Shown: piece by piece, positions 1 through 9,233 of the stretch
Layout of the letters: the number at the start of each line of letters is the position of its first letter
How positions within the stretch are numbered: position 1 is the stretch's first letter
DNA from: Lederbergia panacisoli
GTDB lineage: Bacteria > Bacillota > Bacilli > Bacillales > Bacillaceae_C
Reading direction: 5' to 3'
DNA: 64,000 nt
Assembly (NCBI RefSeq): GCF_024626525.1
Contig: NZ_JANJGU010000005.1
Span: forward strand, 165,077-229,076
Position numbers and translations under genes: made by a program
The notes under the pieces: generated by a model
Databases searched by the model: none
What the model was told of the DNA's origin: nothing
What the model saw: the letters and a program-made list of their open reading frames with translations, nothing else

Positions 1-183
1 CTGCAAAGGTTGCTTAAACGAAATGGATTAACAGAGGAAGAAGCAAAAGCAAGAATAAATTCCCAGCTTCCTCTTCAAGAAAAAGTAAATCGAGCAGATG
101 CAATAATAAATAATAATAGGACAATAGATGATACGGAAAGGCAAATAAATGAATTGATCATAAATTGGAAATTAGAGCCATAA
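1..183 (+). CDS. coaE: Dephospho-CoA kinase, C-terminal part (truncated by window edge)
   Basis: Reading frame 1 is open from the first base to the TAA at 181-183 and gives 60 residues. It contains the conserved CoaE C-terminal pattern: an LQRLLKRNGLTEEEA helix, then QLPLQEK, then RADAIINNN. CoaE phosphorylates the 3'-hydroxyl of dephospho-CoA in the last step of coenzyme A synthesis. The P-loop half lies outside the window. In B. subtilis coaE is also just upstream of this nrdR-dnaB block, but gapB and speD, which sit between them there, are absent here. A good terminator follows at 209-242. Confidence 0.88.
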   Translation: MQRLLKRNGLTEEEAKARINSQLPLQEKVNRADAIINNNRTIDDTERQINELIINWKLEP

Positions 184-208
184 ACAAAATTCTACAAGGA
201 CACTAGTT

Positions 209-242
209 AAAAAGGGGTGATGGGAAACTTACACTCCTTTTT
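209..242 (+). terminator. Rho-independent terminator after coaE
   Basis: An 11-bp stem (AAAAAGGGGTG paired with CACTCCTTTTT, one G-T pair) ends in a T-run. It separates coaE from nrdR. Confidence 0.75.
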
Positions 243-301
243 AATTATGACGAAAAACGTTATAATATACGAAAAGAAGTATTTTGATCGGAGCTGATAG
301 C

Positions 302-757
302 ATGAAATGCCCGTCTTGCCAACATAATGGCACGCGAGTAGTCGATTCAAGACCAGCTGATGAAGTAAGATCCATTAGAAGAAGACGAGAGTGTGAAAAA
401 TGCTCATATCGTTTTACGACGTTTGAGAGAGTAGAGGAAACACCTCTTATTGTAGTTAAAAAAGAAGGAATTCGAGAGGAATTTAGTAGAGATAAAATTT
501 TACGCGGTTTAATTCGTGCTTGTGAAAAGCGGCCTGTTGCATTAGAGCAGCTTGAAAAAATCACACATGATATTGAAAGGGATTTGCGAAATCTTGGACA
601 AGCCGAAGTGAAATCGGAAATGATCGGTGAAATGGTCATGGACAAATTAGCTAAAATTGATGAGGTGGCCTATGTAAGATTTGCCTCTGTTTATCGTCAA
701 TTTAAAGATTTAAATGTATTTTTAGATGAACTGAAAGATTTAATTAAAAAGGAATGA
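302..757 (+). CDS. nrdR: Transcriptional repressor NrdR
   Basis: This 151-residue protein has the NrdR architecture. An N-terminal zinc ribbon uses CPSC at residues 3-6 and CEKC around residues 31-34, with the [12 protein letters not shown] signature between. An ATP-cone domain follows from about residue 49. NrdR senses ATP/dATP and represses ribonucleotide reductase operons by binding NrdR boxes. The ATG at 302 is chosen over an upstream TTG at 284 because CGGAG at 289-293 sits 8 bases before it and the length then matches the family (about 150 residues). It leads into dnaB after 4 bases, the usual Bacillus arrangement. Confidence 0.95.
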   Translation: MKCPSCQHNGTRVVDSRPADEVRSIRRRRECEKCSYRFTTFERVEETPLIVVKKEGIREEFSRDKILRGLIRACEKRPVALEQLEKITHDIERDLRNLGQAEVKSEMIGEMVMDKLAKIDEVAYVRFASVYRQFKDLNVFLDELKDLIKKE

Positions 758-761
758 AAGT

Positions 762-2186
762 GTGTATGGAATGAAGCAATATTGGAATGAGGTTCAGCCA
801 ATAGATGCATTTACTATTGTCATGAATGGTATTTTGCATGATCACGATAAAAAAATCATTTCTTTATTATATCAACCTCTTATAGGACCTGTTTGCGCAA
901 GTTTATATAATACGCTTGTGGAAATGGTTGATGAAGGCAGGACCTTGTCGGAAGAATGGAATCACTATCATTTAATGAATTTATTTGATCTTAATCTAGA
1001 AGAAATATATCATGCCAGACTAAAGCTTGAAGGCATCGGTTTATTGAAAACATATTCCAAAACGAATGACAATCAACGATCCTTTATATACGAACTTCAG
1101 CCTCCTCTTTCCGCGGAGCAGTTTTTTACTGATGGAATGTTAAATATTTATTTATTTCAAAAACTAGGGCAAACTCATTTTTTGAAATTAAAAAAATCCT
1201 TCACGGAAAAAAATATGGATATGGTGGATTTCAATGAAGTAACGAGGGGCTTTCAGGATGTATTTACCTCATTAGGAGCAAATACTTTAGCACATAGTGA
1301 AGGCCATACAGCAAGCATTCCAGATGATGGGGGAAAATATTTTCATAGACAAAAATCACAGCCCATTACAACAGACATAAGCCATTTTGATTTTGATCTG
1401 TTTTTTGTCGGGTTGTCAGAGGTCATGGTGCCCCGAAAATTATTCACTTCTGCTATTAAGGAAGCAATCGCCAAACTGTCCTTCCTTTATTCCATCAACG
1501 CAGTTGACATGAAAAACATCGTTCTGCAAAGTCTTACTGCTGATCAAAAAATAAGTATTGATGATCTTCGGAAAAATGCTCGTGATTGGTATCAAATGGA
1601 AAACGACGCCCGTTTGCCTCAATTAGTTGATAAAATACAACCAATGCCCCATCTTGAAAAAGAGGCAAGATTAGAAACAAAAGAGGATAAGCTCATTTCA
1701 TATTTAGAAACAGTTTCCCCGAGACAGCTTTTAATCGATCTCTCTGATGGGGGAGAACCAGCAAAATCCGATCTTCAAGCTGTGGAAGATGTAATGTTTC
1801 AACAAAAGCTATTGCCTGGGGTAACGAATGTCCTTATTCATTATGTCATGCTAAAAACTGATATGAAGCTTTCGAAAAGCTATTTAGAAAAAATCGCATC
1901 ACATTGGTCAAGGAAAAAAGTAAAGACCGTTAAATCAGCCATGGATTTAGCGATAAACGAACATAGGCAATATCAAGAATGGGCGAGTGGGAAGAAAGAA
2001 ACGTCACAAAGGAGAAATAAACCAATTCGAACAGAGAAACTTCCGGATTGGTTTGTATCACAAGATGATTCTGCCCAGAGTACTAAGCAAATTCAAACAG
2101 AAGAAATGGAAGAAAGACGTCGCAGGCTTGAGGCCATTCAAAGAAAGTATCAAAATAAAGGAGGTGAAAAAGGTGGAGAGAATTGA
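762..2186 (+). CDS. dnaB: Replication initiation and membrane attachment protein DnaB
   Basis: The 474-residue protein matches Bacillus DnaB, the helicase co-loader that works with DnaD and DnaI to load the replicative helicase DnaC at oriC and at restarting forks. This is not the E. coli DnaB helicase. Near the start it has the conserved LYQPLIGPVCASLY segment of the DnaB/DnaD winged-helix fold, and residues about 310-400 correspond to the DnaD-like second domain. The C-terminus is highly charged (EERRRRLEAIQRKYQ). GTG at 762 has AAGGA 9 bases upstream; ATG at 771 is an alternative. Its 3' end overlaps dnaI by 14 bases, which suggests translational coupling. Confidence 0.93.
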   Translation: MYGMKQYWNEVQPIDAFTIVMNGILHDHDKKIISLLYQPLIGPVCASLYNTLVEMVDEGRTLSEEWNHYHLMNLFDLNLEEIYHARLKLEGIGLLKTYSKTNDNQRSFIYELQPPLSAEQFFTDGMLNIYLFQKLGQTHFLKLKKSFTEKNMDMVDFNEVTRGFQDVFTSLGANTLAHSEGHTASIPDDGGKYFHRQKSQPITTDISHFDFDLFFVGLSEVMVPRKLFTSAIKEAIAKLSFLYSINAVDMKNIVLQSLTADQKISIDDLRKNARDWYQMENDARLPQLVDKIQPMPHLEKEARLETKEDKLISYLETVSPRQLLIDLSDGGEPAKSDLQAVEDVMFQQKLLPGVTNVLIHYVMLKTDMKLSKSYLEKIASHWSRKKVKTVKSAMDLAINEHRQYQEWASGKKETSQRRNKPIRTEKLPDWFVSQDDSAQSTKQIQTEEMEERRRRLEAIQRKYQNKGGEKGGEN

Positions 2187-3111
2187 TGATACGATAGGGA
2201 AACTCTCACAACACCCGAGTTTTAGGCAACGCTATGAGGATATGAAAATAGAAGTATTACAAAATCCCGAAGTTATGGCATTTCTAGAAGAAAACCGCGA
2301 CCAGCTTACAAATGATATGATTGAGAAAAACATGATGAAACTTTATGAGTACGTGTCGCAAACAAAAAAATGCTCAAACTGCACTAGTTTGGAAAATTGT
2401 TGCAATATGATGCCTGGATACGAACCCGAAATTTTCATTGAGCGAGAATCAATCGGATTATATTATCGTCCTTGTCCAACAAAAGTGATTCATGATGAAC
2501 GTAGAAAAGCGGAAAGACTCATAAATAGTATATATGTACCGAAAGAAATTCTTAAAGCATCTTTTGCTGAATTCTCTTTAAACAGCCCCGGGCGAATCGA
2601 TGCTTTTGAATATGCAGAGAAGTTCGCTTCCTCCTTTGAACCTGGAAAGGGAATGATGAAAGGATTATTTTTACATGGGAGCTTTGGGGTCGGCAAGTCC
2701 TATTTACTAGGAGCTATTGCAAATCAATTGGCTGAAAAAGAAATTTCAACTTTAATTGTATATGTTCCAGAATTTTTGCGTGAGATGAAACAATCATTAA
2801 GCGATCAGACGCTCAATGAAAAGTTGGAGGCCGTAAAGAACGCAAAGATTCTTATGCTTGACGATATAGGAGCAGAGGCAATGTCGAGCTGGACAAGAGA
2901 TGAAATTCTCGGTTCGATCTTACAATTTAGAATGCATGAACAGCTCCCTACCTTTTTTTCTTCTAATTTTGATTTAAATGGTCTCGAACATCATTTGACC
3001 TATTCCCAAAGAGGGGAAGAGGAAAAAATGAAAGCAGCAAGAATTATGGAGAGAATAAAATATCTTTCAATACCTGTAAGACTAGATGGACCAAATAGAA
3101 GACAAGGTTAA
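2173..3111 (+). CDS. dnaI: Primosomal protein DnaI (helicase loader)
   Basis: The 312-residue AAA+ ATPase loads the DnaC helicase. The N-terminal helicase-binding domain carries a zinc-binding cysteine cluster (CSNC, ENCC, CPT). The C-terminal AAA+ domain shows Walker A GSFGVGKS, Walker B LMLDDIG, and sensor region FFSSNF. The open frame extends upstream into dnaB, but the GTG at 2173, 7 bases after AAAGGAGGTG, gives the family length (B. subtilis about 311). The gene overlaps the end of dnaB by 14 bases. Confidence 0.95.
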   Translation: MERIDDTIGKLSQHPSFRQRYEDMKIEVLQNPEVMAFLEENRDQLTNDMIEKNMMKLYEYVSQTKKCSNCTSLENCCNMMPGYEPEIFIERESIGLYYRPCPTKVIHDERRKAERLINSIYVPKEILKASFAEFSLNSPGRIDAFEYAEKFASSFEPGKGMMKGLFLHGSFGVGKSYLLGAIANQLAEKEISTLIVYVPEFLREMKQSLSDQTLNEKLEAVKNAKILMLDDIGAEAMSSWTRDEILGSILQFRMHEQLPTFFSSNFDLNGLEHHLTYSQRGEEEKMKAARIMERIKYLSIPVRLDGPNRRQG

Positions 3112-3223
3112 GCATCTGCAATTTTTAGCAGGTGTTTTTTTTTGTTGCTTGATCATATTATCAGGTCTAGTCCAAGCTTGCTCTCATATATATGTAACAA
3201 TGCAGGAAAAAGGGGGAGCAGGC

Positions 3224-4057
3224 TTGGAGTTAATGTTTAAATCCATTCAAGATGCTATACGTTTTAAAGCTTTTTTATCTGCCAATGGCTTGCAAGACTC
3301 CTTTATGGAAAGGCAAAGCCAATTTATATATTCTTTTAACTTTATCTTTGTCAAAAAAGAGAAGTATATTCAATCTTTAATACAATTCATTCAAGATGTT
3401 AAAAGGGACGAATGGGTGAACAATGTATTACGCGACACTTATAAGTATAATATTGAAGATGAACGGATTGAAATTTTGAACATTATGAATCAAATGTTTA
3501 TGGGTGAGCGAATAGAGTTGGTTTCATTAGTCGGGAAATTGGATGAAGAAGATGTAATTCGGGAAGCTGTAACTGATTTATTGGATTATAATGGCGCAGT
3601 TCTTTTTGAATCTTTTTTACGATTCCGCTTAAAGAAGTATTTTGAGCGTGTATTAGCCTATTTAAATGTGGCAATAGATGAATATAAAATGGAACAGGAA
3701 TATCAGATGTTTGTAAATATGTTGAGGGATTACTTGAAAAATCGTGGTCCGAGGCTAGATATCGTTCATGTATTGCTGGAAAAGCCCATTTTATTTTTCA
3801 ATGAAATCTTAAAAGAAATGGGGAAGGAAGAAATTAAAGAGATCATGGATCGCCGTTTGCTTTCTAACCACCCTGTATATGTAGATTCATCTGTTATAGC
3901 ACCCCTTTTATCGATGGCTCCAAAAAAAATTTTTTTGTACACGGATGAAGAAGATCAACCTCTTATTAGAACATTGAAAAATATATTTGAGGAGCGTTTG
4001 TCGATCTTATCTATAACACATTTAAATAGTTTGTTAAATATCTATTCTGATACTTGA
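3224..4057 (+). CDS. ytxC: YtxC family sporulation-associated protein
   Basis: The protein is recognised as YtxC by its position between dnaI and thrS and by its size and composition: about 277 residues, acidic and helical, with the segment DYLKNRGPRLDIVHVLL. Its biochemical role is not known. The frame is open from 3086, but the N-terminal 46 codons would be a hydrophobic, poorly conserved extension. TTG at 3224 has GGGGGA 6 bases upstream and gives the usual length near 280, so I place the start there. It lies 112 bases after dnaI, and B. subtilis ytxB is missing from this position. Confidence 0.75.
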   Translation: MELMFKSIQDAIRFKAFLSANGLQDSFMERQSQFIYSFNFIFVKKEKYIQSLIQFIQDVKRDEWVNNVLRDTYKYNIEDERIEILNIMNQMFMGERIELVSLVGKLDEEDVIREAVTDLLDYNGAVLFESFLRFRLKKYFERVLAYLNVAIDEYKMEQEYQMFVNMLRDYLKNRGPRLDIVHVLLEKPILFFNEILKEMGKEEIKEIMDRRLLSNHPVYVDSSVIAPLLSMAPKKIFLYTDEEDQPLIRTLKNIFEERLSILSITHLNSLLNIYSDT

Positions 4058-4082
4058 TTTTGTTTTTTAAAACGGATATAAT
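4054..4082 (+). promoter_or_regulatory. SigA promoter of the thrS leader
   Basis: TTGATT at 4054-4059, a 17-base spacer and a perfect TATAAT at 4077-4082. It overlaps the last codons of ytxC and would start transcription just before the T-box leader. Confidence 0.75.
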
Positions 4083-4089
4083 AGCGTAC

Positions 4090-4356
4090 ATAATCTTAAC
4101 TTTTACAAGTATTGATAAGGACATGAGTATTTTGTTACGGTTTCCAGAGAGGAAAGGAATGCTGCGAACTTTCCAACACGAACTAAATGCTTACCACCTT
4201 TGAACTCCAATCATGAATCCGCCATAGGCGTGTAGTATTGATTGGCGGTAGACTCCGTTATGATCAATCCAAAGTCATTATGTATTTTCACATAATGAAA
4301 ATTAGGGTGGAACCACGTGTATAAAACTCGTCCCTTTCCGGGGATGAGTTTTTTTA
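4090..4356 (+). promoter_or_regulatory. T-box leader of thrS (uncharged tRNA-Thr sensor)
   Basis: The canonical T-box AGGGTGGAACCACG is at 4304-4317. It is followed by a terminator with a 10-bp stem, AACTCGTCCC at 4325-4334 and GGGATGAGTT at 4341-4350, and a T-run. The upstream 200 bases form the stem I-III region. Uncharged tRNA binding would stabilise the antiterminator formed with the T-box sequence. An ACC threonine codon in 4180-4205 is a possible specifier, but I could not fold stem I with certainty. Confidence 0.92.
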
Positions 4357-4390
4357 TATTTTAATTTAATTTAAAAAGGAGTGTAATGTC

Positions 4391-6316
4391 ATGTCAGAAC
4401 AAGTAAAAATTACTTTCCCAGACGGAACAATTAAGGAGTTTGCAAGTACTACGACAACTGAAGACATTGCAGCTTCCATTAGCCCGGGCTTACGTAAAAA
4501 AGCATTGGCAGGTAAAATTAATGGACAATTGATAGATCTTAAAACAGCGATTAATCAAGATGGTTCAATCGAAATTATTACACCTGAAAGTGACGGGGCG
4601 CTTGAAGTTTTGCGCCATAGTACTGCTCATTTAATGGCACAAGCTGTAAGAAGATTGTTTCCCAATGTAAAGCTTGGAGTAGGTCCAGTCATTGAAAATG
4701 GTTTTTATTATGATATGGATTTAGACCATTCCATTACTCCGGAAGATTTGCCTCTTATTGAAAAAGAAATGAAAAAAATCATTAATGAGAACATCGAAAT
4801 TGTTCGAAATGAAGTATCCCGTGACGAAGCTAAGCAAATGTTTGCTCACGATGAATATAAACAGGAATTGATTGATGCAATTCCCGCCGACGAAAAAGTA
4901 ACAATTTATGAGCAAGGAGATTTTGCAGACCTTTGCCGTGGTGTTCACGTACCTTCAACAGGTAAAATTAAAGAATTTAAATTGTTAAGTATTGCTGGAG
5001 CCTATTGGCGCGGCGATAGCAATAATAAGATGCTGCAGCGTATTTACGGAACAGCCTTTTTCAAGAAAGAAGATCTCAAGTACCATTTGAAAATGTTAGA
5101 AGAAGCAAAAGAACGTGATCATCGTAAGCTTGGGAAAGAGCTCAGTTTATTTACTAATTCACAAAAGGTCGGCCAAGGACTTCCACTCTGGCTGCCAAAA
5201 GGTGCGACTATCCGCAGAATCATCGAACGTTATATAGTTGATAAAGAAGTGGCGCTCGGCTATGACCATGTTTACACTCCAATTATGGGAAGTGTAGAGC
5301 TCTATAAAACAAGTGGGCACTGGGATCATTATCGTGAAGATATGTTTCCAGTCATGGATATGGATAATGAACAGCTCGTATTACGTCCTATGAACTGCCC
5401 ACATCATATGATGGTGTATAAAAATGATATTCACAGCTATCGTGAGCTGCCGATTCGAATTGCAGAGTTAGGAACTATGCATCGTTATGAAATGTCAGGT
5501 GCATTATCAGGATTACAGCGCGTCCGTGGAATGACTTTGAATGATGCACATATATTTGTTCGACCAGATCAAATTAAAGATGAATTCATTCGTGTTGTTC
5601 AGCTTGTAAATGAAGTTTATAAAGACTTTGACATTAACGATTATTCATTCCGTCTCTCCTATCGCGACCCTGAGGATAAAGAGAAATATTTTGATGACGA
5701 TGAGATGTGGAATAAAGCTCAATCGATGTTAAAAGAAGCGATGGATGACCTTGGCGTTGAATATTTCGAAGCAGAAGGTGAAGCGGCTTTTTACGGACCG
5801 AAGCTCGATGTTCAAGTGAAAACAGCTTTAGGAAAAGAAGAAACCCTTTCAACTGTTCAACTTGACTTCTTACTTCCTGAAAAATTCGACTTAACTTATG
5901 TCGGAGAGGATGGGAAGCAACATCGTCCAGTCGTTATCCACCGTGGGGTTGTATCCACAATGGAACGCTTTGTAGCCTTTTTAATTGAAGAATACAAAGG
6001 GGCGTTCCCAACATGGCTAGCACCGGTTCAAGTACAAGTGATTCCTGTTTCACCTGATGCTCATTTTGACTATGCAAAACAAGTTGTGGACCAATTGAAA
6101 TCATCCGGATTCCGTGTGGAGTTGGATAAGCGCGATGAAAAAATTGGCTATAAAATAAGGGAAGCACAAATGCAAAAGATTCCTTATATGCTTGTTGTCG
6201 GTGATAATGAAATTGAAACTAAGTCTGTGAATGTAAGGAAATACGGGGAGCAGAACTCTGAAACAATTCCGTTTAACGATTTTATCTCCATATTAAAGAA
6301 TGAAGTAAACAATTAA
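4391..6316 (+). CDS. thrS: Threonyl-tRNA synthetase
   Basis: The 641-residue class II synthetase charges tRNA-Thr. In order it has a TGS domain (residues about 1-62), an editing domain with [11 protein letters not shown] (about residue 75), the catalytic core with zinc-site NCPHHM, motif 2 with [11 protein letters not shown], the VIHRG zinc histidine of motif 3, and a C-terminal anticodon-binding domain starting near [20 protein letters not shown] lies 9 bases before the ATG. The T-box upstream indicates induction by threonine starvation. Confidence 0.98.
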   Translation: MSEQVKITFPDGTIKEFASTTTTEDIAASISPGLRKKALAGKINGQLIDLKTAINQDGSIEIITPESDGALEVLRHSTAHLMAQAVRRLFPNVKLGVGPVIENGFYYDMDLDHSITPEDLPLIEKEMKKIINENIEIVRNEVSRDEAKQMFAHDEYKQELIDAIPADEKVTIYEQGDFADLCRGVHVPSTGKIKEFKLLSIAGAYWRGDSNNKMLQRIYGTAFFKKEDLKYHLKMLEEAKERDHRKLGKELSLFTNSQKVGQGLPLWLPKGATIRRIIERYIVDKEVALGYDHVYTPIMGSVELYKTSGHWDHYREDMFPVMDMDNEQLVLRPMNCPHHMMVYKNDIHSYRELPIRIAELGTMHRYEMSGALSGLQRVRGMTLNDAHIFVRPDQIKDEFIRVVQLVNEVYKDFDINDYSFRLSYRDPEDKEKYFDDDEMWNKAQSMLKEAMDDLGVEYFEAEGEAAFYGPKLDVQVKTALGKEETLSTVQLDFLLPEKFDLTYVGEDGKQHRPVVIHRGVVSTMERFVAFLIEEYKGAFPTWLAPVQVQVIPVSPDAHFDYAKQVVDQLKSSGFRVELDKRDEKIGYKIREAQMQKIPYMLVVGDNEIETKSVNVRKYGEQNSETIPFNDFISILKNEVNN

Positions 6317-6320
6317 TAAA

Positions 6321-6350
6321 AAAAGCACCTTCATTGAAAAAGGTGCTTTT
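6321..6350. terminator. Bidirectional terminator between thrS and the convergent lipoprotein gene
   Basis: Perfect 10-bp stem, AAAAGCACCT at 6321-6330 and AGGTGCTTTT at 6341-6350, with A-run on the left and T-run on the right, so it can serve both convergent genes. Confidence 0.85.
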
Positions 6351-6352
6351 TT

Positions 6353-6892
6353 TTATTGATCCTTTATCTCCATTTTCGTACCATCTTTAAAAATGTATTC
6401 CAATTCAAATGAATGGTAATTATCACTTAGATTGAATCTTTGAAGGACTTCTCGAATAACTTCATCTTTTGGAGTATTTGCCTCAATGCCTAAGTCTTTT
6501 AATTGTGTATAGATCGTATTAAATGCTTCCATTCCTTTTAGCCTTCTATTATTAATTGTATCTTCCATTTTAGCTTCGTAATCACCATTTTGACTACCTT
6601 GCTCATAATCAAATTCAAAGTCTTGGTCATTGTCATACTCAACATCTAAGTCAAATTTTGTAAAGTTTAGCTCCTGCATTTTTTTTGCAGCATCTTGATC
6701 ATCGGCTACAGTTCCAACTGATTTATTTCCACTATTGTCCTTACTTTCATCATCTGGGGTATTAGCATTTTGACTCGTTTTAGTGGGAGTAACTTGTTCC
6801 TTTGGGTTATTATCGACAGATGGATCGTTTGAACAAGCCGCCAGACCAAAAATGACTGTGAGTACAAGTAGGGAAGAAAAAATTTTTTTCAT
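6353..6892 (-). CDS. YusW-like lipoprotein
   Basis: The 179-residue protein begins with a lipoprotein signal peptide ending in the lipobox LAAC (Cys-20), so it should be anchored on the outside of the membrane. A low-complexity linker of about 45 residues rich in N, D, K and T follows. The C-terminal domain (about residues 72-179) resembles B. subtilis YusW: FTKFDLDVEYD at its start, then FNLSDNYHSFELEYIFKDGT near its end. Function is unknown. It is a single gene, convergent with thrS and divergent from the infC leader. Confidence 0.75.
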   Translation of the reverse strand: MKKIFSSLLVLTVIFGLAACSNDPSVDNNPKEQVTPTKTSQNANTPDDESKDNSGNKSVGTVADDQDAAKKMQELNFTKFDLDVEYDNDQDFEFDYEQGSQNGDYEAKMEDTINNRRLKGMEAFNTIYTQLKDLGIEANTPKDEVIREVLQRFNLSDNYHSFELEYIFKDGTKMEIKDQ

Positions 6893-6966
6893 TCTTATGC
6901 CTCCATTTAACGTATTATCAAAAGTTTTTCCCTATAGAGCCAATTTAAACATTTTCAAAAAAATCA

Positions 6967-6995
6967 TTGCAAAATGAATATGCTTTTGTTATGAT
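6967..6995 (+). promoter_or_regulatory. SigA promoter of the infC operon
   Basis: TTGCAA at 6967-6972, spacer of 17 bases, TATGAT at 6990-6995. It lies about 290 bases before infC, as expected for a long attenuator leader. Confidence 0.7.
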
Positions 6996-7002
6996 GAAAT
7001 AC

Positions 7003-7211
7003 GTTGATTATAAGGATTCATCATTGACTAAAATCTATGTTTATGATAAAGTAACTAAGGTGAACTGAATACTCGTTTGTAGAAGAAGGAGCTGCCCGCT
7101 TCTCGCCTGATTGACGCAACATTGCTGTTGACAGGTTAATGGTTTGATTGTTATTCATAACGACTATTGTGCGTGAATACAGTGCGGGTTGCTTTGTGCC
7201 CGTGCTTTTTT
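7003..7211 (+). promoter_or_regulatory. L20 leader (autoregulatory attenuator of infC-rpmI-rplT)
   Basis: A roughly 200-base untranslated leader ends in a terminator: GTGCGGGT at 7182-7189, 8-base loop, GCCCGTGC at 7198-7205, then six T. Position, length and the pairing-rich segment 7070-7180 correspond to the L20 leader of Bacillus, in which ribosomal protein L20 binds an mRNA structure that mimics its 23S rRNA site and causes premature termination. Assignment rests on context and the terminator; I did not model the full pseudoknot. Confidence 0.82.
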
Positions 7212-7288
7212 AATGCTCATTTTTGGGCAGCATTCTGTTATCTTGGAAACAAACATCGTATTCTTTGAAAAAACCTTGGAGGTGGCTA

Positions 7289-7807
7289 ATTATTAGCAAA
7301 GATATGTTGGTAAATGAAGGCATTCGTGCCCGTGAACTTCGTCTCGTCGACCATAATGGTGAACAGCTGGGAGTGAAATCCCGCAATGAAGCACTTGAAA
7401 TCGCTGCTCGTGTAAATCTTGACCTTGTTCTTGTTGCTCCTAACGCAAAACCTCCCGTTGCTCGTATTATGGACTACGGGAAATTCCGTTTCGAACAGCA
7501 GAAAAAGGAAAAAGAAGCACGTAAAAATCAAAAAGTGATCAACGTGAAGGAAGTTCGTTTGAGTCCTACAATTGATGAACATGATTTTAATACGAAACTT
7601 CGTAATGGCCGAAAATTCTTGGGAAAAGGCGATAAAGTGAAGGCGTCTATCCGTTTTAGAGGTCGTGCGATTACACATAAAGAAATTGGACAACGTGTAT
7701 TAAATCGTTTCGCTGAAGAATGCAGCGATGTAGCGACAGTTGAATCGAAGCCGAAAATGGACGGTCGTAGCATGTTCTTAGTTTTAGCACCAAAAATCGA
7801 AAAGTAA
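7289..7807 (+). CDS. infC: Translation initiation factor IF-3 (ATT start)
   Basis: IF-3 is a 172-residue two-domain protein that binds the 30S subunit and proofreads start-codon pairing. The N-domain begins [18 protein letters not shown] and includes a conserved [16 protein letters not shown] stretch; the C-domain carries [12 protein letters not shown] and the [14 protein letters not shown] end. The frame is open back to 7223, but GGAGG at 7278-7282 points to the ATT at 7289, which gives the usual length. The rare start is conserved in infC and lets IF-3 repress its own translation. Confidence 0.95.
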   Translation: MISKDMLVNEGIRARELRLVDHNGEQLGVKSRNEALEIAARVNLDLVLVAPNAKPPVARIMDYGKFRFEQQKKEKEARKNQKVINVKEVRLSPTIDEHDFNTKLRNGRKFLGKGDKVKASIRFRGRAITHKEIGQRVLNRFAEECSDVATVESKPKMDGRSMFLVLAPKIEK

Positions 7808-7828
7808 TGTTTTGAGGAGGAAAGCTCT

Positions 7829-8029
7829 ATGCCAAAAATGAAGACTCACCGTGGCTCTGCAAAACGTTTCAAAAGAACAGGATCTGGAAAACTTAAACGT
7901 TCACAAGCTTATACAAGCCACTTGTTTGCAAATAAAACAACTAAACAAAAACGTAAACTTCGTAAAGCCGCAATGGTATCAAAAGGTGATTTCCGCCGTA
8001 TCCGCCATATGCTTGACAACATGAAGTAA
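7829..8029 (+). CDS. rpmI: 50S ribosomal protein L35
   Basis: The 66-residue, very basic protein has the L35 hallmark [20 protein letters not shown] at its start and [11 protein letters not shown] near its end. It is a late-assembling component of the large subunit. GAGGAGG lies 8 bases before the ATG. It is the middle gene of infC-rpmI-rplT, with 21 bases after infC and 29 before rplT, and is controlled through the L20 leader. Confidence 0.97.
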   Translation: MPKMKTHRGSAKRFKRTGSGKLKRSQAYTSHLFANKTTKQKRKLRKAAMVSKGDFRRIRHMLDNMK

Positions 8030-8058
8030 TTATTAAGATTCAATAGGAGGGAAATAAT

Positions 8059-8412
8059 ATGCCACGTGTAAAAGGCGGAACAGTTACCCGCAGACGTCGT
8101 AAAAAGGTATTAAAGTTAGCAAAAGGTTATTATGGTTCCAAACATAGATTATTTAAAGTAGCAAACCAGCAAGTAATGAAATCATACATGTACGCTTATC
8201 GCGATCGCCGCAACAAAAAGCGTGATTTCCGTAAACTATGGATTACACGTATTAATGCTGCAGCACGTATGAACGGACTATCTTACAGCCGTTTAATGCA
8301 CGGCTTGAAAGTAGCTGGCATTGAAGTGAACCGCAAAATGCTTGCAGATCTTGCAGTATCAGACCAACAAGCATTTGCAGAATTAGCAAACAAAGCAAAA
8401 GCTTCGCTATAA
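8059..8412 (+). CDS. rplT: 50S ribosomal protein L20
   Basis: The 117-residue basic protein starts [19 protein letters not shown] and contains [20 protein letters not shown] and [13 protein letters not shown], all L20 hallmarks. L20 binds 23S rRNA early in assembly and is the repressor acting on the leader at 7003-7211. AGGAGG precedes the ATG. The stop codon is followed after 3 bases by a dispersed repeat element. Confidence 0.97.
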   Translation: MPRVKGGTVTRRRRKKVLKLAKGYYGSKHRLFKVANQQVMKSYMYAYRDRRNKKRDFRKLWITRINAAARMNGLSYSRLMHGLKVAGIEVNRKMLADLAVSDQQAFAELANKAKASL

Positions 8413-8415
8413 TCC

Positions 8416-8539
8416 AAAAGCGTAAGCGCCTCGGACAGCCCCGACAAGCAAATGTTCTGAGCCAACAAAAGTCCGGTCTTGACTTTTATTGGATCAGGTT
8501 ATTTGACCTCGAGGGGCTAGGCATGCGCTGAAGCTAGAC
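8416..8539 (+). repeat. Dispersed intergenic repeat, family 1, copy 1
   Basis: It begins AAAAGCGTAAGCGCC and ends GCGCTGAAGCTAGAC, partly complementary ends. Other copies are at 17809-17953, 19690-19921, 35946-36154 and 58736-58854. The interior (CCCCGACAAGC, CTCGAGGGGCTAGG) is shared most closely with the 58.7-kb copy, so these two form a subtype. It abuts the rplT stop codon. No coding capacity is evident. Confidence 0.8.
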
Positions 8540-8554
8540 GGAAATCTTATCATA

Positions 8555-8585
8555 AGCCATTCTCCGAGTTGGAGAATGGCTTTTT
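8555..8585 (+). terminator. Terminator of the infC operon
   Basis: Perfect 11-bp stem AGCCATTCTCC / GGAGAATGGCT with a 5-base loop and a T-run. The dispersed repeat sits between rplT and this terminator, so it would be transcribed with the operon. Confidence 0.85.
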
Positions 8586-8686
8586 GCTGTTTGAAATTAT
8601 ATGGAGAAAGATAGGCTTTTAGCTTGTTTCATTCATGCATAAAGGGATTAGAAAACAAAATAAAGAGTTTTACATACCCCGAGGTG

Positions 8687-8827
8687 AATCGCAACGAAAA
8701 ATGCTTAAAAGGTAGTTTTGCGTTTCGAATCGTCTTCAATCGCAACGGAAAATCATCAAAAGTTGGTTTTGCGTTGCGATCATTCTACAATAGAAGCGGA
8801 AATTGATAAATTGCTTGGTTTTAGTCA
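8687..8827 (+). repeat. Degenerate 51-bp tandem repeat (three units)
   Basis: Units begin at 8687, 8738 and 8789, exactly 51 bases apart, each opening with AAT(C/A)G(C/A)A(A/G)CG. The shared core is AATCGCAACGGAAAAT...AAAAG.TGGTTTTGCGTTGCGA; the third unit is most degraded. Because 51 is a multiple of three, a weak open frame across it shows a 17-residue repeat (NRNGKSSKVGFALRSFY type), but there is no convincing ribosome binding site. The rest of 8586-8915 holds nothing I recognise. Confidence 0.7.
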
Positions 8828-8915
8828 GATTAATAGAAACAAATACTAAAAAAGCTGGATATCCTTTCGAATCCCATGTACATTCGAGATAGGATCACGA
8901 AAGGGGAATGGAGAT

Positions 8916-9188
8916 ATGAGGTTTTTATTAATTTGGTATTTTATCATTATCAATGTTTTCGGAGTACAAATAATGAGAAGTGATAAAAATCGCGCAATAC
9001 ATAAACAAAGAAGGATCAGTGAAAATAATCTTTGGATTGTTGCACTTATCGGAGGGGCGCCTGGGGCTTTTGTTGGCATGAAGGTGTATCGTCATAAAAC
9101 GAAGCATTTTCAGTTTAAATATGGATTGCCGATTCTTGCAATCATCGATTTATTGATTTATTTTTACTTATTTAGCCTCGTGTCATAA
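8916..9188 (+). CDS. ysdA: DUF1294 membrane protein (YsdA-like)
   Basis: The 90-residue protein has an N-terminal membrane segment (about residues 1-18), a basic cytoplasmic stretch (DKNRAIHKQRRISE), and further hydrophobic segments at about 27-42 and 64-90. The GGAPGAFVGMKVYRHKTKHFQF motif region is typical of DUF1294. Its location after rplT matches B. subtilis ysdA. Function is unknown. GGGAATGGAGAT upstream provides the ribosome binding site. Confidence 0.85.
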   Translation: MRFLLIWYFIIINVFGVQIMRSDKNRAIHKQRRISENNLWIVALIGGAPGAFVGMKVYRHKTKHFQFKYGLPILAIIDLLIYFYLFSLVS

Positions 9189-9233
9189 CAGACGAGCAGG
9201 AAAAATAAAATAGTGGTAAGAAAGCAGGTGATC

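Noticed and set aside
241..645. 134-codon minus-strand frame opposite nrdR
   Set aside because: Shadow of nrdR; no family features and Ser-rich composition typical of antisense frames.
3086..3223. N-terminal extension of ytxC with a hydrophobic segment
   Set aside because: No ribosome binding site at 3086, overlap with dnaI, and the TTG at 3224 gives the family length with a good site.
8624..8806. 60-codon open frame with 17-residue repeats
   Set aside because: The frame is created by the 51-bp tandem DNA repeat; start codon has no convincing ribosome binding site and the units are decaying.
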